A DNA stretch of 64,000 bases, taken from contig JANQDZ010000013.1 of NCBI GenBank assembly GCA_028278645.1, positions 28,858 to 92,857 of the forward strand, in the 5' to 3' direction. Numbering within the stretch: the first letter of the stretch is position 1; each line of letters starts with the position of its first letter. The DNA is from Longimicrobiales bacterium. GTDB taxonomy: Bacteria; Gemmatimonadota; Gemmatimonadetes; Longimicrobiales; Gaopeijiaceae. Shown piece by piece: positions 26,395-35,598 of this stretch. The notes under the pieces are model-generated. The model was not told where the DNA came from. It did no database searches and worked only from the letters and a program-made list of their open reading frames with translations. The translations under genes were made by a program, and so were the position numbers.

Positions 26395-26886
26395 TTAAAC
26401 CGTTTCGATTGGGCAGGTCAACCCATCGTCGGGCAGCTCGACGCCAGCCTCCTGGCAGGGTCTGCACAGGCCGTAGATCTCCAGCTTGTGACGGATGGGC
26501 CGGAACCCGTGTTCTTGAGTGACCTTGGTCTTCACCTCCTGGACTTCCCAGCTCTCGAACTCGGTGACGCTTCCACACTCGAGGCAGATAAGGTGCTCGA
26601 AGGCCGATCCTTGAGAGAGCCGGTGCTCGTACCGCTTAAAACCCTCTCCGAAATCATGCTCAACCACCAAGCGGCTTCGCACCAGGAGGTCCAGGGTGCG
26701 GTAGATGGTGGCCTTCCCGATTCGGTCCCCCGTTGATCGTAGGCGGCCTTCCATGTCCTCCACGGACAAGTGTTCGGCAGAGGCAAATACGACCTGGGCG
26801 ATGGCTTCCCGCTGGTGGGTGACCGGGAGGCCCTGCTCCTTCAGGTACCGTCGAAACAAGCGCTGGGACGGAGACATCTCAACCAT
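26395..26886 (-). CDS. Fur/PerR-family metal-dependent repressor
   Basis: A 163-residue winged-helix regulator. The DNA-binding part (about 1-85) includes RYLKEQGLPVTHQREAIAQVVF and the recognition helix GKATIYRTLDLLV. The dimer domain has structural zinc cysteine pairs CLEC and CRPC, plus the histidine-rich FEHLIC and EHRL sites typical of the regulatory metal site. Family members (Fur, PerR, Zur) differ in metal, and sequence alone does not decide between them. The start is uncertain: GTG 26895 directly abuts the upstream stop, and ATG 26877 is also possible. It lies between the unknown 151-residue gene and speB, probably in one operon. Confidence 0.88.
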   Translation of the reverse strand: MVEMSPSQRLFRRYLKEQGLPVTHQREAIAQVVFASAEHLSVEDMEGRLRSTGDRIGKATIYRTLDLLVRSRLVVEHDFGEGFKRYEHRLSQGSAFEHLICLECGSVTEFESWEVQEVKTKVTQEHGFRPIRHKLEIYGLCRPCQEAGVELPDDGLTCPIETV

Positions 26887-26895
26887 ACTCTTCAC

Positions 26896-27351
26896 TCAAC
26901 TCACCGCCGGTTCTTCCGGCGGTTCCTTCCAACCGTGCTCTCTAAGGAGGTCCAGGAACTTGTCCGAATCTCCCCCAATCCTCACCTCACGAGGGACTCC
27001 GAGTTGAAGATCGCTTCTACGGACTACCCCGTCCATGACCGATGGGAGCCTCTCCTTCGGGGCGGATCCTTCCGACATGAACTCGGGCTCGAACGTTATC
27101 CCTTTTCCGGTCATCTCAGCCGTATATCGCCCGGTCACCAGGCTTCTTAGCGTCCCCGAGTCCTCCATGCAGCTAGCCGCCACCAAACCCCACTCCTTCC
27201 GACCCTTTACGAGAGGCGGAAAGATCCAAATGCGGTCTATGGACGCAGGCGCCACCCTTCTGGCCAACATCTCCAGCACTCGGCCGAGAGCTTCCGGAAC
27301 GGGGGATTCCGACGAGGCCCCGCCGGTGGAGGTCTTCTTCCCCTCAAGCAT
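26896..27351 (-). CDS. Conserved-looking unknown protein between nrnA and fur
   Basis: A 151-residue soluble protein I do not recognise. The core has hydrophobic strand-like segments (IDRIWIFPPLVKGRKEWGLVAAS, RYTAEMTGKGITFEPEFM) and a polar, acidic C-terminus (EPPEEPAVS). No signal peptide or membrane helix is seen. Codon use looks like the neighbours. It overlaps the nrnA end by 8 bases and its stop directly abuts the earliest possible start of fur, so it is translated within this operon. Its role is unknown. Confidence 0.75.
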   Translation of the reverse strand: MLEGKKTSTGGASSESPVPEALGRVLEMLARRVAPASIDRIWIFPPLVKGRKEWGLVAASCMEDSGTLRSLVTGRYTAEMTGKGITFEPEFMSEGSAPKERLPSVMDGVVRRSDLQLGVPREVRIGGDSDKFLDLLREHGWKEPPEEPAVS

Positions 27352-28369
27352 CTCCGCTCCCCTTTTGAATGGCCTCCCGTACGGCCTCCAGGACTTCTGC
27401 CCTGACCTCCTGGATGGGGCGCTCGACCAAGGCTCCCGAGGCCTTCACGTGGCCCCCTCCCCCAAATCGTCGGGCCAGGGCGTTTACATCCACGTCACCA
27501 TTCGATCGGAAAGAGACCTTGGTGAACCCTTTGACGGTTTCCCTGAAAAGCAGGCCCACCTCCACTCCCTGAATGTCCCTTGGATAATCGACCAGTCCCT
27601 CCATGTCGTCCGCCGTGGCGCCTGTTTCGTCCAGGGCGTTCTCCGGAACCGTCATCCAGGCCAACCTGCCCTCCGCATCCATCTCGAGTTCGCCCAGAGC
27701 AGCGTGAAGGAGTCGGAGCTTCCTGAGAGGGGCGTTCCCATACGCCAGGCGGTAAAGAGCCTCGGGTTCCGCGCCATGTTCGATCAAGAATGCGACGATC
27801 CGATGGGCATCGGACGACGTGTTCCCGAACCTGAACCCACCGGTATCGGTCAAGATAGCCACATAAAGGCCTCGGACCGACTCGGGCGGCCACGGCCCGC
27901 CGGCCTCTGTCATCAGGTCAAAAACCAACTCCCCGGTGGCGCACGCCGCTGGATCTCGCATGGACACGCCTGCCAGAGGCGCAGGGCCGGGGGGGTGATG
28001 ATCGACCACAATCTTGGGGGTGTCCTCGATCAACTCCGAGACTCCCCCGATCCTGGGCACCTCTCCGGTGTCCAGCACAACAGCCAGATCCGCCCGTGCC
28101 GCCCATTCCCTTCCGGCCTCGCTCCCGGAATCCAGGACCCACGATCGATCAGGAACCAGAAAACCCAGCGGTTCGGGAAACGGTGTCGGATTGACGATTC
28201 GCGCTTGTTTCCCGGTCTCGTGGAGCCAGGCGGCCAAAGCCACCTCGCTCCCGGCTCCGTCCCCATCCGCATTGATATGGGTGGTCAGGAGGATCCGTTC
28301 CGCCTCGCCAAGAGCCTCTAGGGCTTCCAAGACGGATTGTCGCCTGGACAGGGGAGTTTCGTAGGTCAT
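27344..28369 (-). CDS. nrnA: Bifunctional oligoribonuclease/pAp phosphatase (NrnA)
   Basis: A 341-residue DHH/DHHA1 phosphoesterase that degrades nanoRNAs and converts 3'-phosphoadenosine-5'-phosphate to AMP. Catalytic motifs are HINADGDGAGSEVAL (about 31-45), LDTGEVPRIG, VVDHHPPG (the DHH motif) and the DHHA1 RNA-binding GGGGHVKASGA near the C-terminus. Length is normal (about 310-340). It is 90 bases downstream of the PHP gene and leads the run nrnA-unknown-fur-speB. Confidence 0.94.
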   Translation of the reverse strand: MTYETPLSRRQSVLEALEALGEAERILLTTHINADGDGAGSEVALAAWLHETGKQARIVNPTPFPEPLGFLVPDRSWVLDSGSEAGREWAARADLAVVLDTGEVPRIGGVSELIEDTPKIVVDHHPPGPAPLAGVSMRDPAACATGELVFDLMTEAGGPWPPESVRGLYVAILTDTGGFRFGNTSSDAHRIVAFLIEHGAEPEALYRLAYGNAPLRKLRLLHAALGELEMDAEGRLAWMTVPENALDETGATADDMEGLVDYPRDIQGVEVGLLFRETVKGFTKVSFRSNGDVDVNALARRFGGGGHVKASGALVERPIQEVRAEVLEAVREAIQKGSGDA

Positions 28370-28459
28370 GGGCTGGAGAAGGTTAGAGACTGGCGTTTCC
28401 CATCGTCAAGCCGGAGCAGTTGCTGGAAGGGTTCTCCCAAAAAGAGGTGCGACACCTAC

Positions 28460-29131
28460 CTAACCCGGGATCACTTTCCTGATTTTCGCCCAGGTGGACG
28501 CGAGGTGAATCCAGAGCGGAGCCGTGCGTCCGGAAACATGGGCTTTCTCAAGGGCGTGCATCAGCGCCTGAGGCTCGTTCTCATGAGTGGGCAGCTCTAC
28601 CCAGGCTCCTGCCGCTTCGCGAAGGCTATGGGCGTCGGACCCGGCTCCTCTCAGTTTTCCATGTGAGGCCGCTAGGCTCTCGGCCGGTTCGTTCAAGCGC
28701 CCCGGGTGAAGGCGGGCGTTGAACACCTCGATCACGTCCACGTGAGGAGCCATGGATTCAGCGTGTTTCCCGCGTCCACCTTTCCCGGGCGCGAAGGGGT
28801 GTGGCAAGTACACCAGGCCTCCGTCCTCCCGGATGAGCTCGCAAGCTTCTCGAGCCGGCGTCCCTCTGGGGATCTCCTTTTTCAGGTAAAGGCCTATGAG
28901 GTCGAAACCCTCCCCGGTCTTGACCTCCTCCCCCGGGATGATCCGATCCGGATGCCGCTCGAACATCTGCAAAGCCACGCTGAGGCGGTTGTGGTCGGTG
29001 ATGGCGATCCGGTCGAGACCTCTTTCCAGCGCCCGGTTCAGAAGAGCCTCGGGGTCGGAGAGGCAATCGAACGATCCATTCGTGTGGTTGTGGAGGTCCA
29101 CTCGTATCGTGGGCTTCGGAGGCGTGGTCAA
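28460..29131 (-). CDS. PHP-domain metal-dependent phosphoesterase
   Basis: A 223-residue PHP-fold protein. Metal-binding motifs are visible as DLHNHTNGSFDC, AITDHN, YLPHPFAPGK and GSDAHS. These give a trinuclear metal site used for phosphoester hydrolysis (polymerase-associated PHP, histidinol phosphatase or nuclease-like families). The small size and absence of other domains suggest a free-standing RNase AM/YciV-like or related phosphoesterase; the substrate is unknown. The TTG start overlaps the coaE stop (TTGA), so the two genes are coupled. Confidence 0.87.
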   Translation of the reverse strand: MTTPPKPTIRVDLHNHTNGSFDCLSDPEALLNRALERGLDRIAITDHNRLSVALQMFERHPDRIIPGEEVKTGEGFDLIGLYLKKEIPRGTPAREACELIREDGGLVYLPHPFAPGKGGRGKHAESMAPHVDVIEVFNARLHPGRLNEPAESLAASHGKLRGAGSDAHSLREAAGAWVELPTHENEPQALMHALEKAHVSGRTAPLWIHLASTWAKIRKVIPG

Positions 29132-29745
29132 CCGAGGTCCCCCTTCCGGGCTCGAGCTCTCAGTAGGTCGAGCAAAGCGAGGGCACGAACTTCCAAGTCC
29201 TCCAAGGTGGTACCGTTCTCCACGACATAGTCGGCCCGAGGCAGCTTCTCCTCCTGCGGAATCTGAGCGGAGAGTATTCGAGAGGCCTCCCTTGCCTCCA
29301 ATCCCCGATCCTCCGTCAGTCTCCTAAGGCACTCCTCCGGGGGGGCTGCCACCAAAACGACGACGGAGAAATCCCCGTCCAGCCCAGCCTCAAAAAGAAG
29401 CGGGATCTCCGCGACCACCAAACTTGCTCCGGATTCCTTCTGCCGACTCACCCATGCGTTTCGTTCGGCCTCGATGAGGGGGTGAAGGATCTCCTCGAGC
29501 AACCGGCGGTCGTCATCGACCCTGAACACCCGGTCCCGCAGCTTGCCCCTGTCCAACGCACCGTCCGCCCCCAGGAGCCCGGCGCCGAAGGCCTCCAACA
29601 CCCTCGCCAGGCCCTCGGTCCCCGGCGCCACGACCTCCCTTGCCAGGTCATCCGCCCGAACCACCGGGACTCCTGCAGCTGCCCAAATCCCGGCAACCGT
29701 CGACTTTCCGGAAGCCGCATTCCCGGTTAGGGCAATGGTCAGCAT
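29128..29745 (-). CDS. coaE: Dephospho-CoA kinase
   Basis: A 205-residue P-loop kinase for the last step of coenzyme A synthesis, phosphorylating the 3'-hydroxyl of dephospho-CoA. The P-loop GNAASGKST (residues 8-16) is at the N-terminus, followed by VVRADDLAREVVAPGT (the CoaE D-x-hAR segment), HPLIEAERNAW and VAEIPLLFEAGLD, all typical. Length is normal. It starts a minus-strand group with the PHP gene and diverges from the VTT-domain gene across 179 bases. Confidence 0.96.
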   Translation of the reverse strand: MLTIALTGNAASGKSTVAGIWAAAGVPVVRADDLAREVVAPGTEGLARVLEAFGAGLLGADGALDRGKLRDRVFRVDDDRRLLEEILHPLIEAERNAWVSRQKESGASLVVAEIPLLFEAGLDGDFSVVVLVAAPPEECLRRLTEDRGLEAREASRILSAQIPQEEKLPRADYVVENGTTLEDLEVRALALLDLLRARARKGDLG

Positions 29746-29924
29746 CGGTAATAGCTCCTACCTGGTATACGGTTTCGAAGGAAACGGCCCAGGGTCGGGG
29801 GTTCTCCGCTCCTTCCCCATCCACGACATTGTACGTGGCGGGTGTGCGACGTCCAAAGCTCTGGTAGCCGTGACTCAAAGAAGCTGGCGCCGAGAAGACG
29901 GTTCGCCAAGGAGAAGGGATCGAG

Positions 29925-30485
29925 ATGGAAGAAGCTGGAACAGGCTTCAAGAAAAAAACCTTCGTCGTCTGGCTCCTGGTGGTGGCGGTGGTCCTCACCC
30001 TCTACCTGACAAACCAGGACCGAATCGATGTGGACTGGATCCGAGGTGTCGTCCACGACAACCGAGTCCTCATCGTCCCGTTCTATCTCCTTCTCCTCTC
30101 CCTTCTGGGCCTCACGTTCATTCCTTCTACACCCTTCGCCATCGCCGGCGTGTTTCTCTTTGACCCCACCTTTGCCTACCTCCTGAACTTGGTGGGAATC
30201 ATCACCTCATCCACCATCGTATATCACTTCGCCGGATTCCTGGGGCTTCGGGAGGCATTCGAGAATAGGTACCCGGAAAAGGTGGCAAGAGTCCGGAGTG
30301 CATTGGACCGAAAAGAGCTCCCCATCATCGTGGGTTGGAGCTTCTTCCCGGTGGTCCCCACGGACCTGATCATCTACGTGGCGAGCACCCTGAAGATCCC
30401 CTTATGGAAGTGCCTCTTGGGCGTCCTTATCGGGGAGGGTGCCTTGAATGCTTTTTACATCTTTTCCGTCAACGCTGCCCTGTGA
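29925..30485 (+). CDS. TVP38/TMEM64 (VTT-domain) membrane protein
   Basis: A 186-residue inner-membrane protein with hydrophobic helices at about 11-27, 48-65, 75-100 and 130-150. The VTT/DedA-like region includes IPSTPFAIAGVFLFDPTFAYLLNLVG and GWSFFPVVPTDLIIYVASTL, with a proline-rich re-entrant pattern typical of TVP38/DedA proteins, proposed lipid scramblases or transporters. A strong AAGGAGAAGGG site precedes the ATG. It is monocistronic on the plus strand. Confidence 0.85.
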   Translation: MEEAGTGFKKKTFVVWLLVVAVVLTLYLTNQDRIDVDWIRGVVHDNRVLIVPFYLLLLSLLGLTFIPSTPFAIAGVFLFDPTFAYLLNLVGIITSSTIVYHFAGFLGLREAFENRYPEKVARVRSALDRKELPIIVGWSFFPVVPTDLIIYVASTLKIPLWKCLLGVLIGEGALNAFYIFSVNAAL

Positions 30486-30585
30486 CCCCACAAGAAGAAA
30501 GCCCTCCCGTCCAGGAGAGCTTCAGTTGGTTCAGGACTGTTCGGGGTTTGGACGCCCAGCGACCGAACGGGGGCTGAGGAGTCCG

Positions 30586-30975
30586 TTACGGGCCGTCTCG
30601 GCGACGTTGTCTCATGACCAATTGGGTGAGGTCGTCCGCCGTCCCGAGCTGCTTGTCCGGCCCGTTTGACACCACCAACAGTTGGTCACGGTTGACTTTA
30701 AGGGTGTACTCGACACCCCACGCATCGGTTTTGGCCCCGCCAAAGAACTGCCGCTCCATCCACCGATGAAACCGGTCACCCGGGGTCGGAAGGGTCGTTC
30801 CTTGCTCGTTCATTGCCTGGAGCTCCCGAACGATCCGGTCCATCTCTCCGTTCGTCTGCCAGGTCAAGACCGGATTGATCACCGGGCCCAGGGTTTCCAC
30901 CACCGTGGGTCGAGTCTGGGGAAAATACAGGGCCGCTCCCAGGAGGACTAAGAGCATGAAAATGATTTTTAGCAA
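30586..30975 (-). CDS. Membrane-anchored GspG C-terminal-like protein
   Basis: A 129-residue protein with one N-terminal membrane helix (MLLVLLGAALYF) and a C-terminal segment reading DAWGVEYTLKVNRDQ, LLVVSNGPDKQ and LGTADDLTQ. This matches the pseudopilin GspG pattern (DPWG-x-P-Y ... S-x-G-x-D-x-x-x-G-T-x-D-D-h), where the acidic loop binds calcium. The prepilin peptidase cleavage motif (G-F-T-L-x-E) is absent, so it is probably a signal-anchored relative rather than a true pseudopilin. I chose TTG 30975 because GGAGGG lies 7 bases upstream. No other type II secretion gene is in the window. Confidence 0.72.
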   Translation of the reverse strand: MLKIIFMLLVLLGAALYFPQTRPTVVETLGPVINPVLTWQTNGEMDRIVRELQAMNEQGTTLPTPGDRFHRWMERQFFGGAKTDAWGVEYTLKVNRDQLLVVSNGPDKQLGTADDLTQLVMRQRRRDGP

Positions 30976-31188
30976 CGAGATACCCTCCGTCCCTTCGCCA
31001 AAGTAGGCCAGGTCGAAGCGGGAGTAGGAGAGCACTCCCCGCCTGGCCTATTTCTTAATCTAGATCTGAGCGAATCGGTGAACAACGATCATACAAAGCC
31101 GATCGGGCGAAAGAGGGGACGGACGCGGACCTCTGGCGATAAAGGGGAGTAGTGGTGTGGGACGCGTCACCCTCACTCAGGAGACTCT

Positions 31189-33315
31189 GTGGCAAACCGC
31201 CTGGCAAAAGAGACCAGCCCCTACCTCCAACAACATGCCGAAAACCCGGTGGACTGGTTTCCATGGGACGACGAGGCCCTCTCAAAGGCCCGGGAAGAGG
31301 ACAAGCCCATTCTCCTCTCAATCGGCTACTCAGCCTGCCATTGGTGCCACGTCATGGAGAGAGAGTCTTTTGAAGACGAGGGGACCGCCGCTTTGATGAA
31401 CCAACACTTCGTGAACATCAAAGTGGACCGGGAAGAACGGCCTGACCTGGACTCCATATACATGAGGGCTCTGCAGGCTACCATGGGTCGGGGTGGCTGG
31501 CCCCTCACTGCCTTCCTCACCCCCGACGGTCGTTTTTTTTATGGCGGAACTTACTTCCCGCCCGAACCCCGATTCGGGATGCCCTCCTTCAAGCAGGTCC
31601 TCGCCACCATCAGTAGCGCTTTCCGGACCCGGCGCCAGGAGATCGAGGAGGGATCCGACAAGCTCCTTGGGGTACTGAGGGGGACCCCGCCCGGTGTAGG
31701 CCGAATACCGGAAGACCGAGAGCCGTCTATCTCCTCGGGGGGCAGGGGCGGGGAGGGAGTCGAGAATCTCCTTCAGAAGGAGGGGCCGGGGCTGCTGGAC
31801 CAAGCGGCCAGGTATCTGGCCAGCCAGTTCGACCCAACACACGGAGGGTTCGGACCAGCACCGAAGTTCCCCCAACCAGTCACGCTGGAGTTCCTCCTTC
31901 GGTACCACGACCGAACCAGTGACCCGAAGGCTCTCGAAATGGTGTTGACTACGCTGCGGTGCATGGGCAGAGGGGGGATGCGTGACCACCTGGGGGGAGG
32001 GTTCCACCGATACTCGGTGGACGAACGTTGGCTTGTACCCCACTTCGAGAAGATGCTCTACGACAACGGCCTCCTGGCCCGAATCTATCTCCACGCTTTC
32101 CAGATCACCCGTGACCCGGAATTCCGGGACTTCGTCACCTCCACCCTGGACTATCTTCTCACCGACCTCCGGGATCCAGCCGGCGGGTTCTATTCCGCAC
32201 GAGACGCCGACTCGGAAGGAGAGGAAGGACTCTTCTACATCTGGCGCCCGAACGAGGTCAACTCGGTTATCGGAGAGGAGGAAGCCGGCCTCTTCTGCCG
32301 ATCCTACGACGTGACTGAAAGCGGCAACTTCGAGGGCCAGAACATCCTCCACCTACCCCGAAGCTTCGACTCTCTTTCCGAGTCGGCGGGGGTCCCGGTG
32401 GAGGAAATCCGGGAGCGCCTTGAGCAGAGCCGAGAAGCGTTGAGGATCGAACGGGAAGGCCGAGAACATCCGTTCAGGGACGAGAAGGTCCTGGTTTCCT
32501 GGAACAGCTTTGTGCTCAGATCTTTGGCCGAAGCTGCCCTTGCCCTGGACAGACCGGATTACCTGGAGGCGGCCCTGGAAACGGCCGGATTCCTCCTGGA
32601 ATTCCTTCGGAAAGACGGCCGGCTCCTACGGAGTTGGAAGGACGGCAAGAGCAAGATCCCGGCTTTCCTCGAGGACTATGCCGGCCTCGGAAACGCCCTC
32701 CTCACCCTCTACGAAGCCACCCTGGATCCACGCTGGCTATCGGAGGGTCGAGATCTCGCCAACCAGGTAGTGAACCTCTTCTGGGAGGAAGAAGAAGGGC
32801 TTTTCTTCGACTCCGCCAAAGACGGGGAAAGATTGGTGGTTCGCCCCCGGGAGGCCATGGACAATGCCACACCATCGGGGAATTCCATGGCGGTGGAGCT
32901 TCTCCTGAGGACATCCTCATTCTTCGGGTCGGACGATCACCGTCGGATTGCGGTGCGAGCCCTTCTGGCCGAGTTCGAAGCCGCCTCCCGGTTTCCGTCG
33001 GCCTTCGGACGGTTCCTGTCGGCCACGGCCACCGCTCTGACGCCCCCCACAGAGGTGGTCATCCTGGGAGATCCCAAAAGCGAGGAGATGGCTGAGTGGC
33101 TCTCGATCACGTACCAGCGCTACCTCCCTGCCAAGGTCGTGGCGGGGGGGAATCCCGCTAACCTCCCGTCTCTCCCGCTCCTGGAAGGCCGGGAACCGGC
33201 TGACGGGCGGCCGGTGGCCTACGTCTGCAAGGACTTCACATGCTCCCTCCCATTGACGGATTCCGAAGAGTTGGCAGCGGAGCTGGAGCGGGCGACCGGC
33301 ACCACCCGAGGATGA
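31189..33315 (+). CDS. YyaL/DUF255 thioredoxin-domain protein
   Basis: A 708-residue cytoplasmic protein. The N-terminus is a thioredoxin-like DUF255 domain (about 1-165) with the conserved NPVDWFPW and the redox motif C50-H-W-C53 ([15 protein letters not shown]), then [22 protein letters not shown]. The remainder is a six-hairpin, glycosidase-like alpha/alpha fold (for example [23 protein letters not shown]). The human homologue is spermatogenesis-associated protein 20. Activity is unknown; an N-acylglucosamine epimerase-like fold has been noted for the C-terminal part. The GTG start has AGGAG upstream. Confidence 0.9.
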   Translation: MANRLAKETSPYLQQHAENPVDWFPWDDEALSKAREEDKPILLSIGYSACHWCHVMERESFEDEGTAALMNQHFVNIKVDREERPDLDSIYMRALQATMGRGGWPLTAFLTPDGRFFYGGTYFPPEPRFGMPSFKQVLATISSAFRTRRQEIEEGSDKLLGVLRGTPPGVGRIPEDREPSISSGGRGGEGVENLLQKEGPGLLDQAARYLASQFDPTHGGFGPAPKFPQPVTLEFLLRYHDRTSDPKALEMVLTTLRCMGRGGMRDHLGGGFHRYSVDERWLVPHFEKMLYDNGLLARIYLHAFQITRDPEFRDFVTSTLDYLLTDLRDPAGGFYSARDADSEGEEGLFYIWRPNEVNSVIGEEEAGLFCRSYDVTESGNFEGQNILHLPRSFDSLSESAGVPVEEIRERLEQSREALRIEREGREHPFRDEKVLVSWNSFVLRSLAEAALALDRPDYLEAALETAGFLLEFLRKDGRLLRSWKDGKSKIPAFLEDYAGLGNALLTLYEATLDPRWLSEGRDLANQVVNLFWEEEEGLFFDSAKDGERLVVRPREAMDNATPSGNSMAVELLLRTSSFFGSDDHRRIAVRALLAEFEAASRFPSAFGRFLSATATALTPPTEVVILGDPKSEEMAEWLSITYQRYLPAKVVAGGNPANLPSLPLLEGREPADGRPVAYVCKDFTCSLPLTDSEELAAELERATGTTRG

Positions 33316-33453
33316 CTCGGGCTGGCAGGAGGAACCTACACGCAGAATCCCCCAGGGGGGTGGCGAAACGGGAAGTATCGCTATCTTTTTTTCTACTGCC
33401 CATCGCCATTTTACCGCACACCCTTAGCACCCTTGCGTGCCAGGAGGGGCAAA

Positions 33454-35571
33454 TTGGGGCCTGAAAACCTACCAGGAGATCTCCGGCCTGAAGACCTTCT
33501 TCGGATGTACCGAACCATGGTTACGGCCCGAAGGTTGGACGACCGAGAGATCAGCCTCAAAAGACAAAACAAGATCTTCTTCCAGATATCGGGCGCCGGC
33601 CATGAGGCCATACAGGTAGCCATGGCAGCCCAGCTCCGGCCTGGGCATGACTGGTTCTACCTGTATTACCGGGACAGGGCTTTCAGCCTCGGTTTGGGGA
33701 TGCCGCCCCTCGCCCAACTCCTCCAAGCGGTTGGAGCGGCGGACTGTCCTCAAACCGGCGGTAGGCAGATGCCCGGTCACCCGACCAGCGTCGAGCTTCA
33801 GATCCCGAGCTCCTCCTCCCCAACGGGCACCCAATTCCTCCAGGCGGTGGGGGCGGCCGAGGCGGGATATCGGGGACTGCTGCAAACCGAGCTGGGTGAA
33901 CGGGTGACGAACCTCCAACCTGATTCGGTGACCGTGGCCACCTCCGGTGACGGTACCACATCCCAGGGGGAGTTCTGGGAGGCCCTGAACACGGCCTGCA
34001 CCCTGAAACTCCCGGTCATCTTCCTCATCGAAGACAACGGCTACGCCATCTCTGTCCCGGTGGAGGTTCAAACCCCGGGCGGGAGCATCTCGAAGGTGCT
34101 GGCCGGCATGCCGGGGCTGTTCGTGAAGGAGTGTGACGGCACGAATCTGCTGGCCAGTTATGAGGCGGCCGGGGAGGTCGCGGCCCATTGCCGGTCCGGT
34201 AAAGGACCTGCCCTCCTTCACGCCCACACCACCAGGCCGTACTCCCACTCCATGTCCGACGACGAACGGATGTACCGGACCCAGGAGGAACGAGACGAGC
34301 AGGATCGAAGGGACCCCCTGACCCGAACTCGGGCCACCATCCTCGAGCTCGGAATCGCGTCGGAAGAGGAGCTGGACAAGCTGGAAGAGGAGGTCGTCAA
34401 AGAGGTAGCCGACGCGGCCGACGAAGCGGTGAAACATCCCCAACCGGAACCGGAAACGGCTCTCCTCCACCTCTACTCCGAAACCGTGGACCCCACGGGC
34501 CCGGAGTTCGACACGGAAGAGGCTCCGTTCTATCAGGAGGACGGGAAACTCCTCACCATGGTGGATCTCTTGAATGCCTGCCTCCAGGACGAGATGGCGC
34601 GGGACCCTGGGATCGTGGTGTTCGGGGAGGACGTGGCGGACGCCTCACGGTCAGAGGCTCTGGAGGAGGTGTCAGGAAAAGGCGGCGTATTCAAGGTCAC
34701 CCATGGGCTACAACGCCGTTTTGGCGGCACGAGGGTTTTTAATTCCCCCTTGGCCGAAGCCAACATCGTAGGCCGAGCCATCGGCATGGCGGCCAGGGGT
34801 TTGAAGCCCGTCGTAGAGATCCAGTTTTTTGACTACATCTGGACGGCCTTTATGCAGCTCCGGGACGAGCTCGCCATGATTCGGTACCGCTCCAACGGGA
34901 CCTTCTCCGCCCCGGTGGTGGTCCGGGTCACATACGGGGGATATCTGAAGGGTGGCGGGCCTTACCATTCCCAAACGGGTGAAACCCTTTTCACACATAC
35001 ACCCGGACTCCGGGTCGTCCTCCCCTCCACCGCTGAAGACGCCAACGGACTCCTGAGGACGGCAATCCGGTGTGAGGATCCAGTCATCTTCCTGGAACAC
35101 AAACACCTGTACCGGCAGGTCTACAACAAAGGAAGGCATCCCGGCCCCGACTTCATGATTCCCTTCGGGAAGGCCAAGGTCGTGAGGGAAGGTGCCAACC
35201 TGACATTGGTGACCGCTGGTGCTCTGGTGAAACGGTCGCTGGATGCGGCGAAGTTGGCCTCCGACAATCACGGCATCGAGGTGGAGATCATCGACCTCCG
35301 AACACTCTCGCCGTTCGACATGGAGACCATCGCGGAATCGGTGAAAAAGACCAACAAGGTCCTCATCGCCCATGAGGACTCTCTTTCATGGGGCGTTGGC
35401 TCCGAAATCGCCGCCCGAATCGCCGACGAGCTGTTCCCTTGGTTGGACGGTCCGGTGCGCCGTGTGGCTTCGTTGGACACCTGGGTGGCGTATGCTCCCC
35501 AACTGGAAAACACCATCCTACCGCAGACCGCGGATGTTCTGGAAGGGATTCTGGATTTGGCCGGGTTTTGA
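33454..35571 (+). CDS. Fused alpha/beta E1 of a 2-oxoacid dehydrogenase complex
   Basis: A 705-residue ThDP enzyme that joins E1-alpha (about 1-340) and E1-beta (about 370-705) in one chain. The ThDP-binding motif [15 protein letters not shown]...EDNGYAIS (about 165-200) is in the alpha part; the beta part shows [38 protein letters not shown] and [16 protein letters not shown], typical of branched-chain or pyruvate E1-beta. Substrate is most likely branched-chain 2-oxoacids. No E2 or E3 gene is adjacent. I chose TTG 33454, with AGGAGG 6 bases upstream, over TTG 33433. Confidence 0.92.
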   Translation: MGPENLPGDLRPEDLLRMYRTMVTARRLDDREISLKRQNKIFFQISGAGHEAIQVAMAAQLRPGHDWFYLYYRDRAFSLGLGMPPLAQLLQAVGAADCPQTGGRQMPGHPTSVELQIPSSSSPTGTQFLQAVGAAEAGYRGLLQTELGERVTNLQPDSVTVATSGDGTTSQGEFWEALNTACTLKLPVIFLIEDNGYAISVPVEVQTPGGSISKVLAGMPGLFVKECDGTNLLASYEAAGEVAAHCRSGKGPALLHAHTTRPYSHSMSDDERMYRTQEERDEQDRRDPLTRTRATILELGIASEEELDKLEEEVVKEVADAADEAVKHPQPEPETALLHLYSETVDPTGPEFDTEEAPFYQEDGKLLTMVDLLNACLQDEMARDPGIVVFGEDVADASRSEALEEVSGKGGVFKVTHGLQRRFGGTRVFNSPLAEANIVGRAIGMAARGLKPVVEIQFFDYIWTAFMQLRDELAMIRYRSNGTFSAPVVVRVTYGGYLKGGGPYHSQTGETLFTHTPGLRVVLPSTAEDANGLLRTAIRCEDPVIFLEHKHLYRQVYNKGRHPGPDFMIPFGKAKVVREGANLTLVTAGALVKRSLDAAKLASDNHGIEVEIIDLRTLSPFDMETIAESVKKTNKVLIAHEDSLSWGVGSEIAARIADELFPWLDGPVRRVASLDTWVAYAPQLENTILPQTADVLEGILDLAGF

Positions 35572-35598
35572 GGGAGTCCTCGGGCCCCTGCGTCGAGG

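Noticed and set aside
33362..33393. Possible terminator GCGA ... TCGC followed by seven T
   Set aside because: The stem is only four base pairs with a long loop; too weak to list.
33469..34470. A 333-codon minus-strand frame
   Set aside because: It is antisense to the fused E1 gene with its clear ThDP motif.
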